DNA of 64,000 bases, taken from NCBI RefSeq assembly GCF_023078275.1, contig NC_062983.1:1667001-1731000 (forward strand), read 5' to 3'. The DNA comes from Leguminivora glycinivorella. Lineage: Eukaryota > Arthropoda > Insecta > Lepidoptera > Tortricidae. Both the position numbers and the translations under genes were made by a program. This document shows, piece after piece, positions 11,723 through 23,749 of this stretch (its first letter is position 1; each line of letters opens with the position of its first letter). The notes under the pieces are model-generated. The model worked only from the letters and a program-made list of their open reading frames with translations, had not been told where the DNA came from and did not search any database.

Positions 11723-12830
11723 GTTCGTTACAACCATCATCATCATTCCCGTGCCCTTTTCCCATTATTTGGGGTCGGCGCAGCAGATCATCTTCCTCCA
11801 TTCCTCTCTATCAGCCGTCATTTCCATACTAATACCTTTCACTCTCATATCATTGTTCACACATTCCATCCATCTTTTCTTAGGTCTTCCACTACCATTG
11901 TATCCATCCACCTTCATATTTACTACTCGTTTTATAACATCGCTTTCATCCCTCCGCATTACATGCCCATACCATGCTAATCTACTTCCTCTCAACTTCT
12001 CTTCACTGGCGCTACTCTCAGGCTTCTTCTTATATACTCATTCCGAATTCTATCCAGTTTTGTCACACCACACATCCATCCCAACATTCGCATTTCATTC
12101 ACATGCAGTCTTCTCTCATCATTCGTCTTGGTGGCCCAGCACTCACTTCCATACAGGATGACAGGTCGGATAACTGATTTATAAATTTTCCCCTTCAGCC
12201 TGAGAGGCATTCGGGGATCGCACGTTGTGCCTGTAACCTGTAGCCACTTCATCCATCCAGCGTTAATCCTGTGCTGAACTGCTCTGTCGATCTCGCCATC
12301 TCCCTGAATGAGGGACCCAGGTACTTGAAATCCGAGCAAGTAGGCAATATTACGCCATCTAGTGTCATGGCGACAGAGGTGGAAAGACCGCCGAAGTCGC
12401 AGTAAAGATACTCTGTTTTGAATCTACTGATCCTCAAGCCAACATTTTCCAGCCTCTGTTGCCACTTCACTAACCTGCCTTGTACCTCGAGTCCCTCTTC
12501 TCCGACAAGCACGATGTCTTCGGCAAAGAGCATGCACCAGGGTGCCTCTTCCTTCATGTCCGACGTCAAAGCGTCCATTATAAGCACGAAGAGGTATGGG
12601 CTCAATGCCGAGCCCTGGTGCAACCCCACAGCCACACCGATGCTGTCAGTAGTTCCAGCAGCGGATCGAACACACGTACAAGACGTTCTGTACATAGCAC
12701 GAATTAGCTCTACAACTACATACTTCCCAGGCATACCTTTCTCTTTCAAGGCCCACCACAAAACCTCACGGGGAACCCGATCGTAAGCCTTTTCCAGGTC
12801 GACAAAAACTATTAAGTTCGTTACAACCAT
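11723..12830 (-). mobile_element. 5'-truncated RTE-type LINE with 15-bp target-site duplication
   Basis: The insertion occupies about 11738-12815 and is bounded by the direct repeat GTTCGTTACAACCAT at 11723-11737 and 12816-12830. Its 3' end, on the minus strand, ends in a GATGATGATG tail. The body is the back half of a reverse transcriptase ORF. The 5' cut falls just upstream of reverse-transcriptase motif A, a normal outcome of incomplete reverse transcription. Confidence 0.9.
11765..12830 (-). pseudogene. Reverse transcriptase ORF remnant of the RTE LINE
   Basis: Three overlapping frames (12830-12249, 12339-11992, 11995-11765) together cover the end of an RTE-like ORF2. Motif A is FVDLEKAYDRVPR, motif B is GLHQGSALSPYLF, and motif C reads FAEDIVL, so the second aspartate-type residue of the usual (Y/F)ADD is changed. 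The tail contains WYGHVMRRDE and RPKKRW, typical of this clade's C terminus. Frame breaks around 12250-12340 and 11990 and the motif C change make it inactive. Confidence 0.85.
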
Positions 12831-12931
12831 ATTTTTATAATACCATGTTCTTAGGATGTCGTAATTTTGAAACGTATTAGTAGAAAAATGTCTAAAATAA
12901 AAAAAAATACCAATTTGCAGTACATTTGCCA

Positions 12932-13660
12932 AAATAACATTGGCCTATCACAATCAATATACGAAATGTATTAGTTTCATAATAACCAAAATTCAAAATG
13001 ACACTTTCTCAGAATACCTAAAATGTTATTTACCGTGTAACAATGGAAATTCTACTTTATTCGGTTCATGAAAGATTCAAATTGGATTGCCACAACTATG
13101 TGCATTGTAATGTACATTGGGCCTTACGAGGTTAATGAACTTTAGTAGGTATTCATTTAGTTAATTAATGCTAACTATTTATGAAAAACTGTTAAAATAC
13201 AGCTTTCATGGATAGGCATTTTGGGAAAGTGAAGTTTTGGTTTTACGTAATCCACGTAAGTATGTTTATAAGAATAGGTATTGCCTATTTTTGAAATAAC
13301 CTCAAAGCACTTTATTTCGCGTCGTGTTTTACCAAAACATGTCACGATTTTAAATAATGGAAGACGCCTCAGAAGATTGTTTATATTTAATTTCTCGTTT
13401 CTACCTTATATTTACATTTCATTACTTAAGGTAAAAGTTGTTTTACTTATTTAAGGGAAGCTTTAAGAGATAAAAGTCCCAAATGTCGCTTTTTTGGACT
13501 ACGGTAACTAATTTCACGAAGTTTTATGAAGAGAAATATCAAAGGAATATATTTGTACTTACAAATGTACCTATTATTTTGTGTAAACAATATTTCAAAT
13601 GAGTAAAAATAACGATTTTCAGACGACGTTTTAGCAGCCTGCTGTCCGATTCAAATATTA
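12932..13660. other. AT-rich stretch with no recognised feature
   Basis: I find no coding sequence, inverted-repeat element or familiar repeat in this 0.7-kb interval. Confidence 0.5.
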
Positions 13661-13665
13661 GTTAA

Positions 13666-13740
13666 GGTACAGCGGGGTAAATCTCGGCTGGGGGACAATT
13701 GTAACTGATCCATTTTTTTCCATTATGACACTGAAAATTG
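13666..13740 (+). repeat. One-ended copy of MITE family G
   Basis: The sequence from GGTACAGCGGGGTAAATCTC to CCATTTTTTTCCATTATGAC matches the left half of the element at 6169. The right terminal repeat is missing. Confidence 0.6.
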
Positions 13741-13797
13741 GTATTTTTGTAATTGTACTGGTTAACTTTTATTTTTATAAATGTCATATACAAAGAA

Positions 13798-13890
13798 AAA
13801 GTGACCAAGGCCTCCAAGTGTCCCAAGCTGGAATCGAACCAGCGTCCTCCGTTTACAGGAACGATACCTAAACCGCATTTATTTCATGTT
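13798..13890 (-). repeat. tRNA-like repeat fragment (minus strand)
   Basis: The minus strand contains a B-box-like CTGGTTCGATTCCAGC and GGAGGCCTTGGTCAC, a tRNA-derived head without an acceptor stem. I take it as a SINE fragment upstream of the receptor exons. Confidence 0.45.
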
Positions 13891-14045
13891 TATGTAATAT
13901 GCACTTCCCAAATCCCGTCCTTCTTATTACCCAAACTGTTACCAGTATATATCCGATAGATCCGTCTACGATAGATAAGGCCAATGATTACGACGAATTG
14001 ATCAAATGATATGATGATCAAAATTAAATATCCCTTTTGTTACAG

Positions 14046-17000
14046 GACCACATAATCCGGGATGATCCTATTGGTGGAATAGCAGTAGAAGGCAACAAGT
14101 TAATCCTCCGAGGACTTAGGAGGCATCACTCTGCTCGATATCGGTGTCGGGCGAGAAACTCAGAAGGCAGTGCTTTGAGTGAGCCTCTGACACTTAATGT
14201 TCTGTGTAAGTTCTCCATCTTCTTCTTTACCTTTAATTCCACAGCAGTACAAAAAGAAGATCCTTAGAATACAGGAGATGGTACTCCGCCCTATAGTTGT
14301 AGGCCAAAACCCTCAGAGGAAAGCTAAGCTAGATTACAGTTCATAACCCCGCCAGAAGCCTGTCGCAAATCCTATATTTTTAGTATGAATAGGTAGACGT
14401 TTGACCACGATCACAACTGATGGTAAGTGATGATGCAGTCTACGGTGGAGCACGCTTACCTATGAGATACCTGTTTACTCTTGCTTTAAAGAGACCTGGA
14501 TTGTACTCATGTGGAAACACAGACTCAGGCAGGGCATTCCACTCCTTGGCGGTTCGCAAAATAAATGTTAAAGCGAAACGCTTAGTGCGTATTTTTGGAA
14601 TACTAACCGTGAAGAGCGATGCCGCATTGCCGATGGTCTGGTGGTCCTAAGGTGAAATGGGGACGTAGGAACAAGGTTATACAGTTCCTCAGCGCACTCT
14701 CTGAAATGTATCCTGTAAAATACCGATAAGCTGGCAACCTTCCGACGATGCTCCAGGCCATGTAGTCGAGAATTGGTTAGCTCGTCGTCGTTGATGATTC
14801 TCTTGGCCCTCCTCTCGACTGACTCGAGCGCCGCAAGCAAATTTGAAAATAATGACACCCTTTTTTGCTCCTGAGCAAACTCTATACAATAAAATTCTAC
14901 TCCGACTAACAGTAACAGTCAAGCAACAGAAAAAACAACGTCCACACCTCCAAAAAGAGGAGCTATGAATCCATCTATAGGTTTCCGTAGGACCAATTCA
15001 ACTTCGCAACTGACTTATTTGATTTAGTTGTGGTTATTTTTCATGTTTTTGATTTATCTTCCAGCGAGACCTGAATGTTCAGCCGGCAGCGTGGTACAGC
15101 AACTAGCTGGAGCCCCAGGAGGCGAAGTCAGGGCTCGATGTTCGGTTACAGCGCCATCTATACACGACGCTGGGCCGCTGAGGTTCTACTGGACGTTTAA
15201 CGGGACTAAGGATGTTTTACCAGTAAGTTCATTGCCAGATGTAACTAAGCTGATGAAAAAGTAGAATATATTAAATGTGTGTCATTTCTAAACGACCTAA
15301 AACTTTTATCACTGTAACGATTTTCAGATCTTCAAAAACAGAGCGTACTCTCACTATTTAGGCTAGCCACTTTATGTGTGTATTGGTATTACCTATAGCC
15401 GACAGTCATTGCTGACCATAAGCAATTTAATCCTCTCAGTAAAAAAATAATCCTGCTTCCAGATACCACCAGCAAACGTGACAGTCATGGGAGCTAGCAG
15501 CACGGTGGTTCACGGTCTACCAGCAGACACAGGCGAAGACCTTGGATGGTTGGCTTGTTGGGCGAGCAACGATGTAGGGAATCAGCGGGAGCCGTGTTTA
15601 TTCAGGATACTGCCAGCTGGTATGTGTTCTATTCATCTTCTATACAGTCAGCAGTAACAGGTGGTTCACAGTCTAGCAGCAGACTCTAGTGAAGTCCTTG
15701 GATAGTTGGTTTATAGGGCAAATCAGCGGGAGCCTTTTATTTAGGATATTGCCTGCTGGTATGAGTTCTATGTTCATCTTCTATACAGTCAGCAGTAACA
15801 ACAGTGATTCACAGTCTTCCAGCAGACACCGGCGAAGACCTTGGATGGTTGGCTCATACTGATACGTTTTAACTATTATTTTGATTTAAACTATTATTTT
15901 ATCCGGAAGCTTTTAGAATTGAGAATAGTTTCTTTTTATTATAACGCCAACGATGTCCACAGCGCTCCCAGAGCCCCCAGTGAACTGCGAGCTCGACAAC
16001 TCCCTGCTCCGCTGTGAGCCTGGTCACGACGGCGGGCTACCCCAGCGGTTCCTACTCGAGGTCCTCGAGGTACGGCCCTCGGCGCCCATCAGCAATGAGA
16101 TCGCCACGATGAACGATCAGGTGAGCACGTGTGGCGTGCTTGTGAATGTGTGTAGGGCCTACCGCGAAGGTTCATAAATTGAGGGTTTACCTTTAACTGG
16201 TGGTATAGAAAATATGTCCGCTTTTGTAGATTCCGGTGTTCGCGGTAGGGCTTTTGGAGTCTATCAAATGATCATGTGCATTTTTAAGGATACATGTTTA
16301 CTGTTCTCTTAACCTTGTTCCTTGTCGTTATAATCCAAAAATTATAAGCTTTAACACTTTGTTCTCTTCATCTACATGCTTTTTCAGAGAATACAATAAT
16401 ATGCTACTAATTTCTTGAAAGCAAAAACTGCTTTAAATTAAAATATTCTGCCTCTATTGGCAGTCTGCCTCTATTTATAATCATTTGTTTTGTCTCCACT
16501 GTATCTTTTGTCTGGTTCTTTTGCTGAGGTGTGCCAATTTAATTTAAATATCTTAGATGACATGCCATCACCCTAATCACCACCGTTTTCAACATACCAT
16601 AAAAACAGAAAGACACCATGAACTTGTTACCTTTACCGACAATTTTATATTTTGTCATTTTTCAGGGTATTTCTGGCCGAGGGCTCTCAGAAGCGGTCTA
16701 CCGAGCCACCAACGATGCTCCTCAGTTCGTCGTGGACGCCTTGTCCCCTGGACGCTATACATTCCTGGTCTACTCTGTGACGTCTAGAGGAAGGTCTCCC
16801 AGACCGGCAGCATTGCATAGCGTTGCAATCAACCCGGCTGATGACTTGGATAGGCCTGGTAAGAATTTAAGTTAAGAACTTGGTATGGGAATTTGAGATA
16901 AAAATCACTTATGATAAGGATAAGGATAAGCAATATAAGCATAAGGGTATTTCGTGTGAGTTGGTTATACTTCTAATGTGGACTAGAATCGACGTCAGAG

Positions 17001-19833
17001 TCCTCAAACAGTTTCTTGTGGATTTGGATCAGCAGAGGGTAATCATTTGACCCAACATTATTTTAAGAAACAGTTGATTAATTGAACTTCACGATAATGT
17101 TGCTGAATAATTATGTCAAAAAGCTTTAACTACACGACGTAGTGAAATATCAATTTTGTTACTTCTTCTGGACTTTCGGAGCAATATCTTTAGGAAGATT
17201 TTCGCTAAATTCACCAGGACCATCGGCTTCATATAATGTCACTATCACTACCCCCTAGGCTCGACAGATCGTCAGCTTATCATTTTCAAATCTTTCTTAA
17301 TTTACCTGTATATTCTCAGGTTCTCTACAAACTATGACGCCAGCGCCCCCACCAATGACAGCTGGTGACAACGGCGTTGCTTTAGTAGTGGGCGCAGCAC
17401 TGAGTCTGATCTTGCTGACCATTCTGACTACGTTGTGCGTTGCGCTGGTTGTAATGTGTAAGAAGAAGACGAGGCCTCCAAGAGATCCTGAGCAGAGGTA
17501 ATTGTTGATGTTGTTTTTTTATGGCAAGCATAACCTACAGATCGATGTGGTCTAGAAAAACCTGCGTGACCTTCAAGTGAGTGGCATCAGATTGCACAGG
17601 TTAAGAGCGAATGTCGGAGTCTGGTGTCGGAAGCCAAGATCCCCTTCGGATCGCTTCGGACTTACTTACTTGTAAGTACATATAACCTACAGAAGATAGT
17701 ATTCTTTACGATTGAGTTGCAAGGTAAACAATTTTAGTTTCCTTTTTGGTTACGAAATTTAGATTATAGGGTCATTCCATTGCTAAAGAATCCTTTTTAA
17801 CAAAATTTCTCTTGGTAATATTTTAAATGAAAAGAACTACATTGCTCTTGAATCATAACCCACTAGAAATGGAAATCCGCATGCATATACCACATTAAAA
17901 AAACCGGCCAAGAGCGTGTCGGGCCACGCTCAGTGTAGGGTTCCGTAGTTTTCCGTATTTTTCTCAAAAACTACTGAACCTATCAAGTTCAAAACAATTT
18001 TCCTAGAAAGTCCTTATAAAGTTCTACTTTTGTGATTTTTTTCATATTTTTTAAACATATCAGGGTTCAGGGGGGGACGCACTTTTTTTTCCTTTAGGAG
18101 CGATTATTTCCAAAAATATTAATATTATCAAAAAACGATCTTAGTAAACCCTTATTCATTTTTAAATACCTATCCAACAATATATCACACGTTGGGGTTG
18201 GAATGAAAAAAATATCAGCCCCCACTTTACATGTTGGGGAGGTACCCTAATAAAACATTTTTTTCAATTTTTTATTTTTGCACTTTGTTGGCGTGATTGA
18301 TTTACATATTGGTACCAAATTTCAGCTTTCTAGTGCTTACGGTTACTGAGATTATCCGCGGACGGACGGACGGACGGACGGACGGACGGACGGACGGACG
18401 GACAGACAGACATGGCGAAACTATTTAAGGGTTCCTAGTTGACTACGGAACCCTAAAAAACAAAACACTATAGTTAGAAGGAACCTTTCAAATCCTTATA
18501 AAGTGCTGTGGTGTATGTATAATACAACTTACTACTTGGTAAGCTTTCTAAAAGGTTTTTTCTGATTCCAGTACAATCCTCCGACGAAGCGTCGGAGTAT
18601 CCATGTACGGAGGATCTTCAGTATCTCCAAGCGTCGTGCCAACTGTCGTTGTGAGAGGTCATCGTGGGTCAAGAGTCCTTGCTGCTAGATGGTCAGGAGT
18701 TTTAGATGATACACCTTTAGCTGTACTAGCTTTGGATACTAGAGCTCATGGTAAGTTAATAAAGACAGAAAATAAATTATTGGTTCATTTATTTATTTAA
18801 TCGTATGGCATACACAAAAAACAGGCAGTTATATGAATGTCAGAGAATACACATTAAAATACAATTACAATTTAAACTAAATGTCAACATTCAGTGAGCT
18901 CAGCCACGCAATTGCGTCGGGTGTTAGGCGCAGCAGGTCTTCTGGTGGTCCCGAGTATGAGTGCAGAGGGCATCGCTGAATTATATGCTCCATAGTTTGG
19001 ACTTCTTCGCCACACTCGCACATTGCAGAGTCTTTCCACCCCCATTTGTGCAGACAGTAATTGCAGCGGCCGTGACCCGTTCGTATTATTGGTTCAAGGT
19101 CACGGTAACAATGGTGGTGTACAATAAATGTGTAGTCATCATCATTAGCCACAGCATCTTGAACAGATGAATTTTACAGCGACTTTTACGAGATACGTGC
19201 GCTGAATCTGTTGATGATAAATGATAGTCCACAATATTTTAATTAAGTATGAATTGTGTGGGTAAATTATTAAATTTGAAATGTTTGTATTTTTCTTACT
19301 ATTCTAATTTAAATATTATAATTAGTAACGTAGTGAAATGTATGATATGAAAATTGATACTATATGTATGTTCCTAGATTAGTTAAATCATATTTGCACG
19401 CTTTTTATAGGCAAAATAGTTGAACGAAATTGTACCTCTTGACCATCTTACTGTACACTATTTTATGCAAATAAATTACTTACTTACTTACTTACTTTCT
19501 GTGTGGTGCCAAATGTCGTTGTGAGAGGTCATCGAGAGTCAAAAAGTCCTTGCTGCTAGATGGTCAGGAGTTTTAGGTGATACACCTTTAGCTGTGCTAG
19601 CTTTGGATACTAGAGCGTATTTTATTGAATTCTTATTACATTGTATGACTTTTGGGTATATCTGATCCATAGGCTGCTAGCGTAAAAAGATGAACAGCAT
19701 GCTTTTGTTTTTTTGTACTTTTCATGAGAATGTATGCTTTCTTTCAGATGATATAGACAGTCACAGCGAGGAACACCAGGAGACTGAATTCACGAAGAGT
19801 ATGGACGATATGGAAACTCAAACTGATTCGTAG
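14046..19833 (+). CDS. Sidestep-type Ig/FN3 transmembrane receptor, 3' eight exons
   Basis: The coding exons are 14046-14205, 15065-15222, 15463-15619, 15963-16120, 16666-16858, 17320-17497, 18572-18750 and 19748-19833. All have AG acceptors and GT donors and join in one frame of 422 residues. Exon 1 is the back half of an Ig domain (ARYRCRARNSEGS). Exons 2-3 form another Ig domain whose F strand reads LACWASNDVGNQ. Exons 4-5 form a fibronectin III domain (CEPGHDGGLPQRFLLEVLEV; LSPGRYTFLVYSVTSRGRSP). Exon 6 encodes a transmembrane helix (GVALVVGAALSLILLTILTT) followed by CKKK. Exons 7-8 are the cytoplasmic tail. Fly sidestep-family proteins have several Ig domains, one FN3 domain and one TM helix and act in motor-axon guidance as ligands of beat receptors. 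The N-terminal exons must lie upstream, probably beyond the window. Which paralogue this is cannot be told. Confidence 0.85.
14336..14905 (-). pseudogene. LINE 3' end inside receptor intron 1
   Basis: The minus strand encodes a LINE C-terminal tail (SVERRAKRIINDDELTNSRL, then VPTSPFHLRTTR). The region downstream on that strand includes CATCACTTACCATCAGTTG, common in lepidopteran LINE 3' regions. It lies antisense in the intron between the first two receptor exons. The plus-strand open frame at 14420 is its complement. Confidence 0.7.
15652..15861 (+). pseudogene. Decayed tandem copies of receptor exon 3
   Basis: Just downstream of exon 3 (15463-15619) its second half and following donor region recur twice: about 15652-15801, with GGTTCACAGTCTAGCAGCAG and ATCAGCGGGAGCC, and about 15802-15861, with ACCGGCGAAGACCTTGGATG. 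Both have small deletions and in-frame stops and lack the acceptor and the start of the exon. They are intronic fossils of local exon duplication. Confidence 0.75.
17540..17665 (+). repeat. LINE 3'-end fragment in a receptor intron
   Basis: The stretch reads like the end of a LINE ORF followed by its 3' region (TGCGTGACCTTCAAGTGAG; GCATCAGATTGCACAGGTTA). It is short, has no clear ends, and I infer it by resemblance only. Confidence 0.35.
17895..18460 (+). repeat. GGTTCCGTAG-family dispersed repeat, copy 1
   Basis: It begins near ACCGGCCAAGAGCGTGTC and ends GACTACGGAACCCTAAAAAA, with inverted GGTTCCGTAG sequences near both ends. It contains a (GGAC)n microsatellite at 18359-18404. An inverted copy of the same length lies at 30765-31337. 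No ORF is present. Confidence 0.8.
18800..19170 (-). pseudogene. LINE C-terminal zinc-finger fragment
   Basis: The minus-strand open frame (19152-18877) holds TGHGRCNYCLHKWGWKD and CECGEEVQTMEHIIQRCPL, the CCHC-like finger after the RNase H or tail region of Jockey-type LINEs. It lies between receptor exon 7 and the broken copy of exon 7. Only the 3' end survives. Confidence 0.7.
19440..19498 (+). repeat. (TTAC)n microsatellite
   Basis: The interval contains AAATTACTTACTTACTTACT, a simple tetranucleotide run next to a LINE remnant. Confidence 0.7.
19504..19617 (+). pseudogene. Broken duplicate of receptor exon 7
   Basis: About 114 bp match the back part of exon 7 at roughly nine in ten positions (for example GTCGTTGTGAGAGGTCATCG and TGGTCAGGAGTTTTAG). 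A length change at the CAAAAAG run shifts the frame into a stop, and the donor seen after exon 7 is replaced here by GCGTATTTT. It should not be used as an exon. Confidence 0.85.
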
Positions 19834-19837
19834 TTTA

Positions 19838-19843
19838 AATAAA
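19838..19843 (+). promoter_or_regulatory. Poly(A) signal of the receptor gene
   Basis: An AATAAA hexamer lies five bases after the TAG stop of the last receptor exon. Further candidate signals follow near 20000, so a longer 3' UTR is possible. Confidence 0.55.
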
Positions 19844-20284
19844 ATATTATACTTATGTACATTGAAATAAGTGCCTTAAATTGGTTTAACTGTATAAATT
19901 TTGTGAATGATTACTTCTTAAAAATATTTATTTCGAGTCTAGCCTCCTGAGTCGGATGCATTTCTTTTGTTTTCGAATTTGGAACCTTTAGTTACTCAAT
20001 AAAAATTCAAAATAAATTTTGGAATATGTACAGTCAAAGAGGATCGAGTATTATAGAAAGTTACTCTCAAAGTAAAATGTGTAATCACAGAGCATAGACT
20101 GCCATCTCTCGACTCAAGCTTAAAACTTTTGACCTCAATTTTGATAATATTAGCGCCATCTAGCCGAGCATCCCCAAAGGTGTAACGCCATCTAGGCCAC
20201 CGTACCTTTTTCTCTAGGGCTTTGAGGTACGTTTTTTTCTTAGACTTTATCCGTCTATACGGAGCTACAAATTATTTTTGGTAC

Positions 20285-20421
20285 AGTCAACCAATTGGAA
20301 CCCTAGGCCACTGTAGAACTATGTCATAGTGACGTTTATAAATCAAATTGTAAGAAATGTCTTACTGTACTGCTCAGCTTGTCATTTTGACATTTTAGAG
20401 TGGCTTTCCAATTGGTTGACT
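20285..20421. mobile_element. 137-bp MITE with AGTCAACCAATTGGA ends
   Basis: The perfect 15-bp inverted repeat AGTCAACCAATTGGA / TCCAATTGGTTGACT bounds a 137-bp non-coding element. TA lies close to both ends, which would suit a Tc1/mariner-type target duplication. Confidence 0.75.
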
Positions 20422-20728
20422 ATACAGGACGACTGGAGGCTAGGTAATGCACAAAATTAATAAACTAGGAGTAGATGAAGTTAAGTCTATGTTTTTATCG
20501 GGAAGCAAGTACCTATGGTAGTAAAATTTGACAAAATATATACAAGAAGAATCCAAGTTTTAAGAATGAATCTTAAGTATAACGTGGAATGATAAAGTGC
20601 ATGGTTCAGTATTATTTTATTAGAGATAGATAACTGTTTTAAAAATATGAAATAGAGTGTAGTTGTGTTTTGTATGCGTAGTGTTGTTAGTCATTTTGTT
20701 TAGGCTATCTATTATACGTAGTCTATTA

Positions 20729-20760
20729 CACTGTTCATTTAGACATCTAAATGAACAGTG
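20729..20760. repeat. Perfect 15-bp hairpin
   Basis: CACTGTTCATTTAGA and its exact complement are separated by two bases. There is no T-run to suggest a terminator. It may be a relic of a small fold-back element. Confidence 0.7.
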
Positions 20761-21443
20761 GCAGAAAATATTCTAATTATTTAAGTATTACTAAGTTAAT
20801 AAAAAATTGGTGTCGTAAAAATAAAATATTTCCTTAAGAATTATAGAAATATTTACAGAAATCTTAACTGCCGAATAAGTTTTTACTTCCCAATTTAAAA
20901 ACTGTGTTTTGTAAATAAAGTAATACGGGTAATATGTATATTAAATTTATAATATTTTAGATAAGTAGATACCTATATTTTTTCCTAGGTACTGTAAATG
21001 TACTAGTATTAGGCCGATTTGCTATGTAATGTCATTGGTTTGTTTTTCAGAATATACATAATTTATTTTAAAATTTAATAAGTGAAAACACCATTTTATG
21101 GAATTTGACAGATGACAGCCCACTAACCCTGAGTTAAGTGATTGCTCCAAGTGGGCCTTATGGTTCTTGTATCTGGCTATGGCTATACAATCAAATAAAT
21201 AATAAATCCGTAATTCAAAATTTACATGTAAATTAACACTTATATACACAGTGTAATATGTGGAAACCGAAGGATTTTAACTGCGCCTTTCTGAGAGCAA
21301 AATAAAGATAAAATCGACGGTCCCAAGTAACACTGTCGGATCTACGAAATCGTCATTTTCATTTTATTGCATTAATGATCTTAAAACATCCAAATTTATA
21401 ATATGACATTTTATAACCAAATTTATAACATTAAATGTTAAAC

Positions 21444-21502
21444 AAATATTTTGGCGATATTTGTTTAACATTTAATGTTAAACAAATATCGCCAAAATAT
21501 TT
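21444..21502. repeat. 59-bp palindrome
   Basis: Arms of 29 bp (21444-21472 and 21474-21502) are exact inverted copies around a single central base. The left arm starts AAATATTTTGGCGATATTTG. The outer left flank also repeats part of the arm directly (AATGTTAAACAAATAT). Confidence 0.85.
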
Positions 21503-22651
21503 TTTTTGTGTATTTTTTTGTGTTTTTGTGTGTATTTTCAGATAAAAAGAAGATTTTATTCGTAGAACTGGCACTATAAAAAATTAATTTCCTTTTCTAA
21601 AAAAATACTTTTTTGCAATGAGTCACTAGTTACTTTTTGATATCTATTAACGAGAATCGTTAAATTATGTCCGATAAGGGCATCATCGCTATCAAAACAG
21701 CGCTTTGTTCAGAGAAATAATAAGTAATCATTATTTTTTTTAATGCTTATAGCTCTGAGAGTTGAAATCCAGAAAAGTTTATATGACATTTTATTCTTCT
21801 CATATGATGAGGAATACGCTCTTAAAATTATTCGGTTTCCTAATGGTACACCGTGTACATTAAAAAAAAAACAATTTATTTTCTGTTAATGAAAAGCGTA
21901 ACGCTGTTCTGTTCTGGAAAAGAATATACAACTTAAGTCTAGGTAAAATAAATTTCTGTATATAATAAAATTAATAAGTAATTATTACAATAAAACTTTA
22001 AACATTAATTTAGAACCATCTCACCGATTATAATATACTATAAAAACTCAACGTTTTGTTACTGTCCAAATCAAATTAAAATTGCTTTAATATATATTCA
22101 TTAAGTATAAATTTTAAAAGTAGATTATAAACGTAAAGTAAGAGGTGTTTCATACCACACGACTGTTGTTATTGTCGGCCGATGCGAAGCAGAGGCTAAC
22201 AAACATGTGACCTAAGGCTTCCTTATTAACTGGCCAAGGTGTGTAGATTCAAAAAGCTGAAAAGCATTAACTTCGTTTAGCGCAGCGTCCTGAAATTTTA
22301 CACTTTCCGGCCACGGAACAGAAAAGTTCTACCAAAGAATAAATTTTATTGTCTTTTAAAGTAGAATTCGTACATTTATAATGTTGTCATAAAATGCAAA
22401 ACTAGGAAATGCCGAGCTCATAACATATAATGAAGTCATTTTACCTCCATATGAAATGGAATGGCACCATACTCGCCAGGAAATTATATTAAAACAAATG
22501 TTTATATACGGTATTTTGCGTTTTTGAATTTTGATATATTCAAAACTACCGCTATTGTTTTTTTATTTTAACTAAAATACAGTCTAAATAGACTTAGTCC
22601 TGTATTGGGGCATTTTCAGAATTTGGGTCCTCCCAATTAGCAAAAGTTGTG

Positions 22652-22811
22652 CTGTCAGTTTTGTGACGACAATTATTAAGCATACAATCTGTCTAAAAAT
22701 TAACTTTTCTCACATTCTGAATGTAGATTATCGCTTAAAGTTCATGTAATTAACACAAAAATAATATTTTTATTGAAATTTAATGCTTAATTATCGTCAC
22801 GAAACTGACAG
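22652..22811. mobile_element. 160-bp MITE with ~30-bp inverted ends
   Basis: CTGTCAGTTTTGTGACGACA at the left and the near-complementary TATCGTCACGAAACTGACAG at the right define a short non-coding element. The arms differ at a few positions, so it is not recent. Confidence 0.65.
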
Positions 22812-23289
22812 TGAGTTAATTTTTTGTAACCTTAATAAATTTCCAAATATAAAGTGTTTTTCGTATTATTTTTTAATTAAAATCTAACATATACTTTAAC
22901 AAAATAATCGTAGTAGCTGACCCAGAGCATAATAAATTAATTATAAAGTAATATTTATTTATTAACGATTAAAATTTACAATTTTAATTTGATTTGGACA
23001 AACACATTCGTTACTGACAGTTCCAATGTAATAGTTAACTTTAAGAATGAATGTTTTATACGACTTAGGACTACGCATAAATATTACGACGCCAAAGAAT
23101 AGAACAATGAAAAAAAAAACAGATGTATACGTTTTAGTATGACATTGATTAGACATGGATGTTTGTATTGGAAATAAACTTTATATTTTATGAAGAAATT
23201 GTGTTTTTGTGTCAAAACCTTTCTTAGCAACTGCAACACCAGCGTGCAATTTCTACAAAAATTGCAGTCCGGCTTTATTTATCGAAAGG

Positions 23290-23610
23290 ACTTTTTTTAA
23301 TGGGATATGAGGCAAACGAGCAGACAGGTCGCCTGATGGTAAGCGATCACTGCTGCCCATGGACACCCGAAACACTAGAAGTATTGGAGGTGCGTTGCCG
23401 GCCTTTAAGATGGCTGTACGCTCTTTTCTTGAAAGTTCGAAGGTCGTATCGGTTCGGAAAAATACCGATGGCGACAATTCAATTACTTTATTATACTATG
23501 TACTTTTATTTATTTATTTATTTATTTAAACTTTATTGCACAAATTTACAAAAAAAGAGTACAAATGGCGGACTTAACGCCTTGAGGCACTTAAGAAACG
23601 TTTAGTTACA
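23290..23610 (+). pseudogene. LINE 3'-end fragments
   Basis: The interval includes CGCCTGATGGTAAGCGATCA, GTGCGTTGCCGGCCTTTAAG and GGTCGTATCGGTTCGGAAAA, sequences I associate with the 3' region of a common lepidopteran LINE. An ATTTATTTATTT run and a second tail (AAATGGCGGACTTAACGCC) follow. No reverse-transcriptase motif is present. Confidence 0.5.
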
Positions 23611-23749
23611 AAATTTGTTGGTTAACCATAACCAACCAAATAAAAACCGAACGGACATGCCACTTTACGAACGGGCATGTCTTTAACCTTCTTAATTATA
23701 TCGTCCTGCAAAGTTTTAATTTACATCTTAGAAATCATTATACTCGTAC

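Noticed and set aside
12418..12786. 122-aa plus-strand open frame
   Set aside because: It is the antisense shadow of the RTE reverse transcriptase, which has clear motifs on the minus strand.
18359..18410. CRISPR-like short repeat array
   Set aside because: It is a (GGAC)n microsatellite inside a dispersed repeat, with no spacers.
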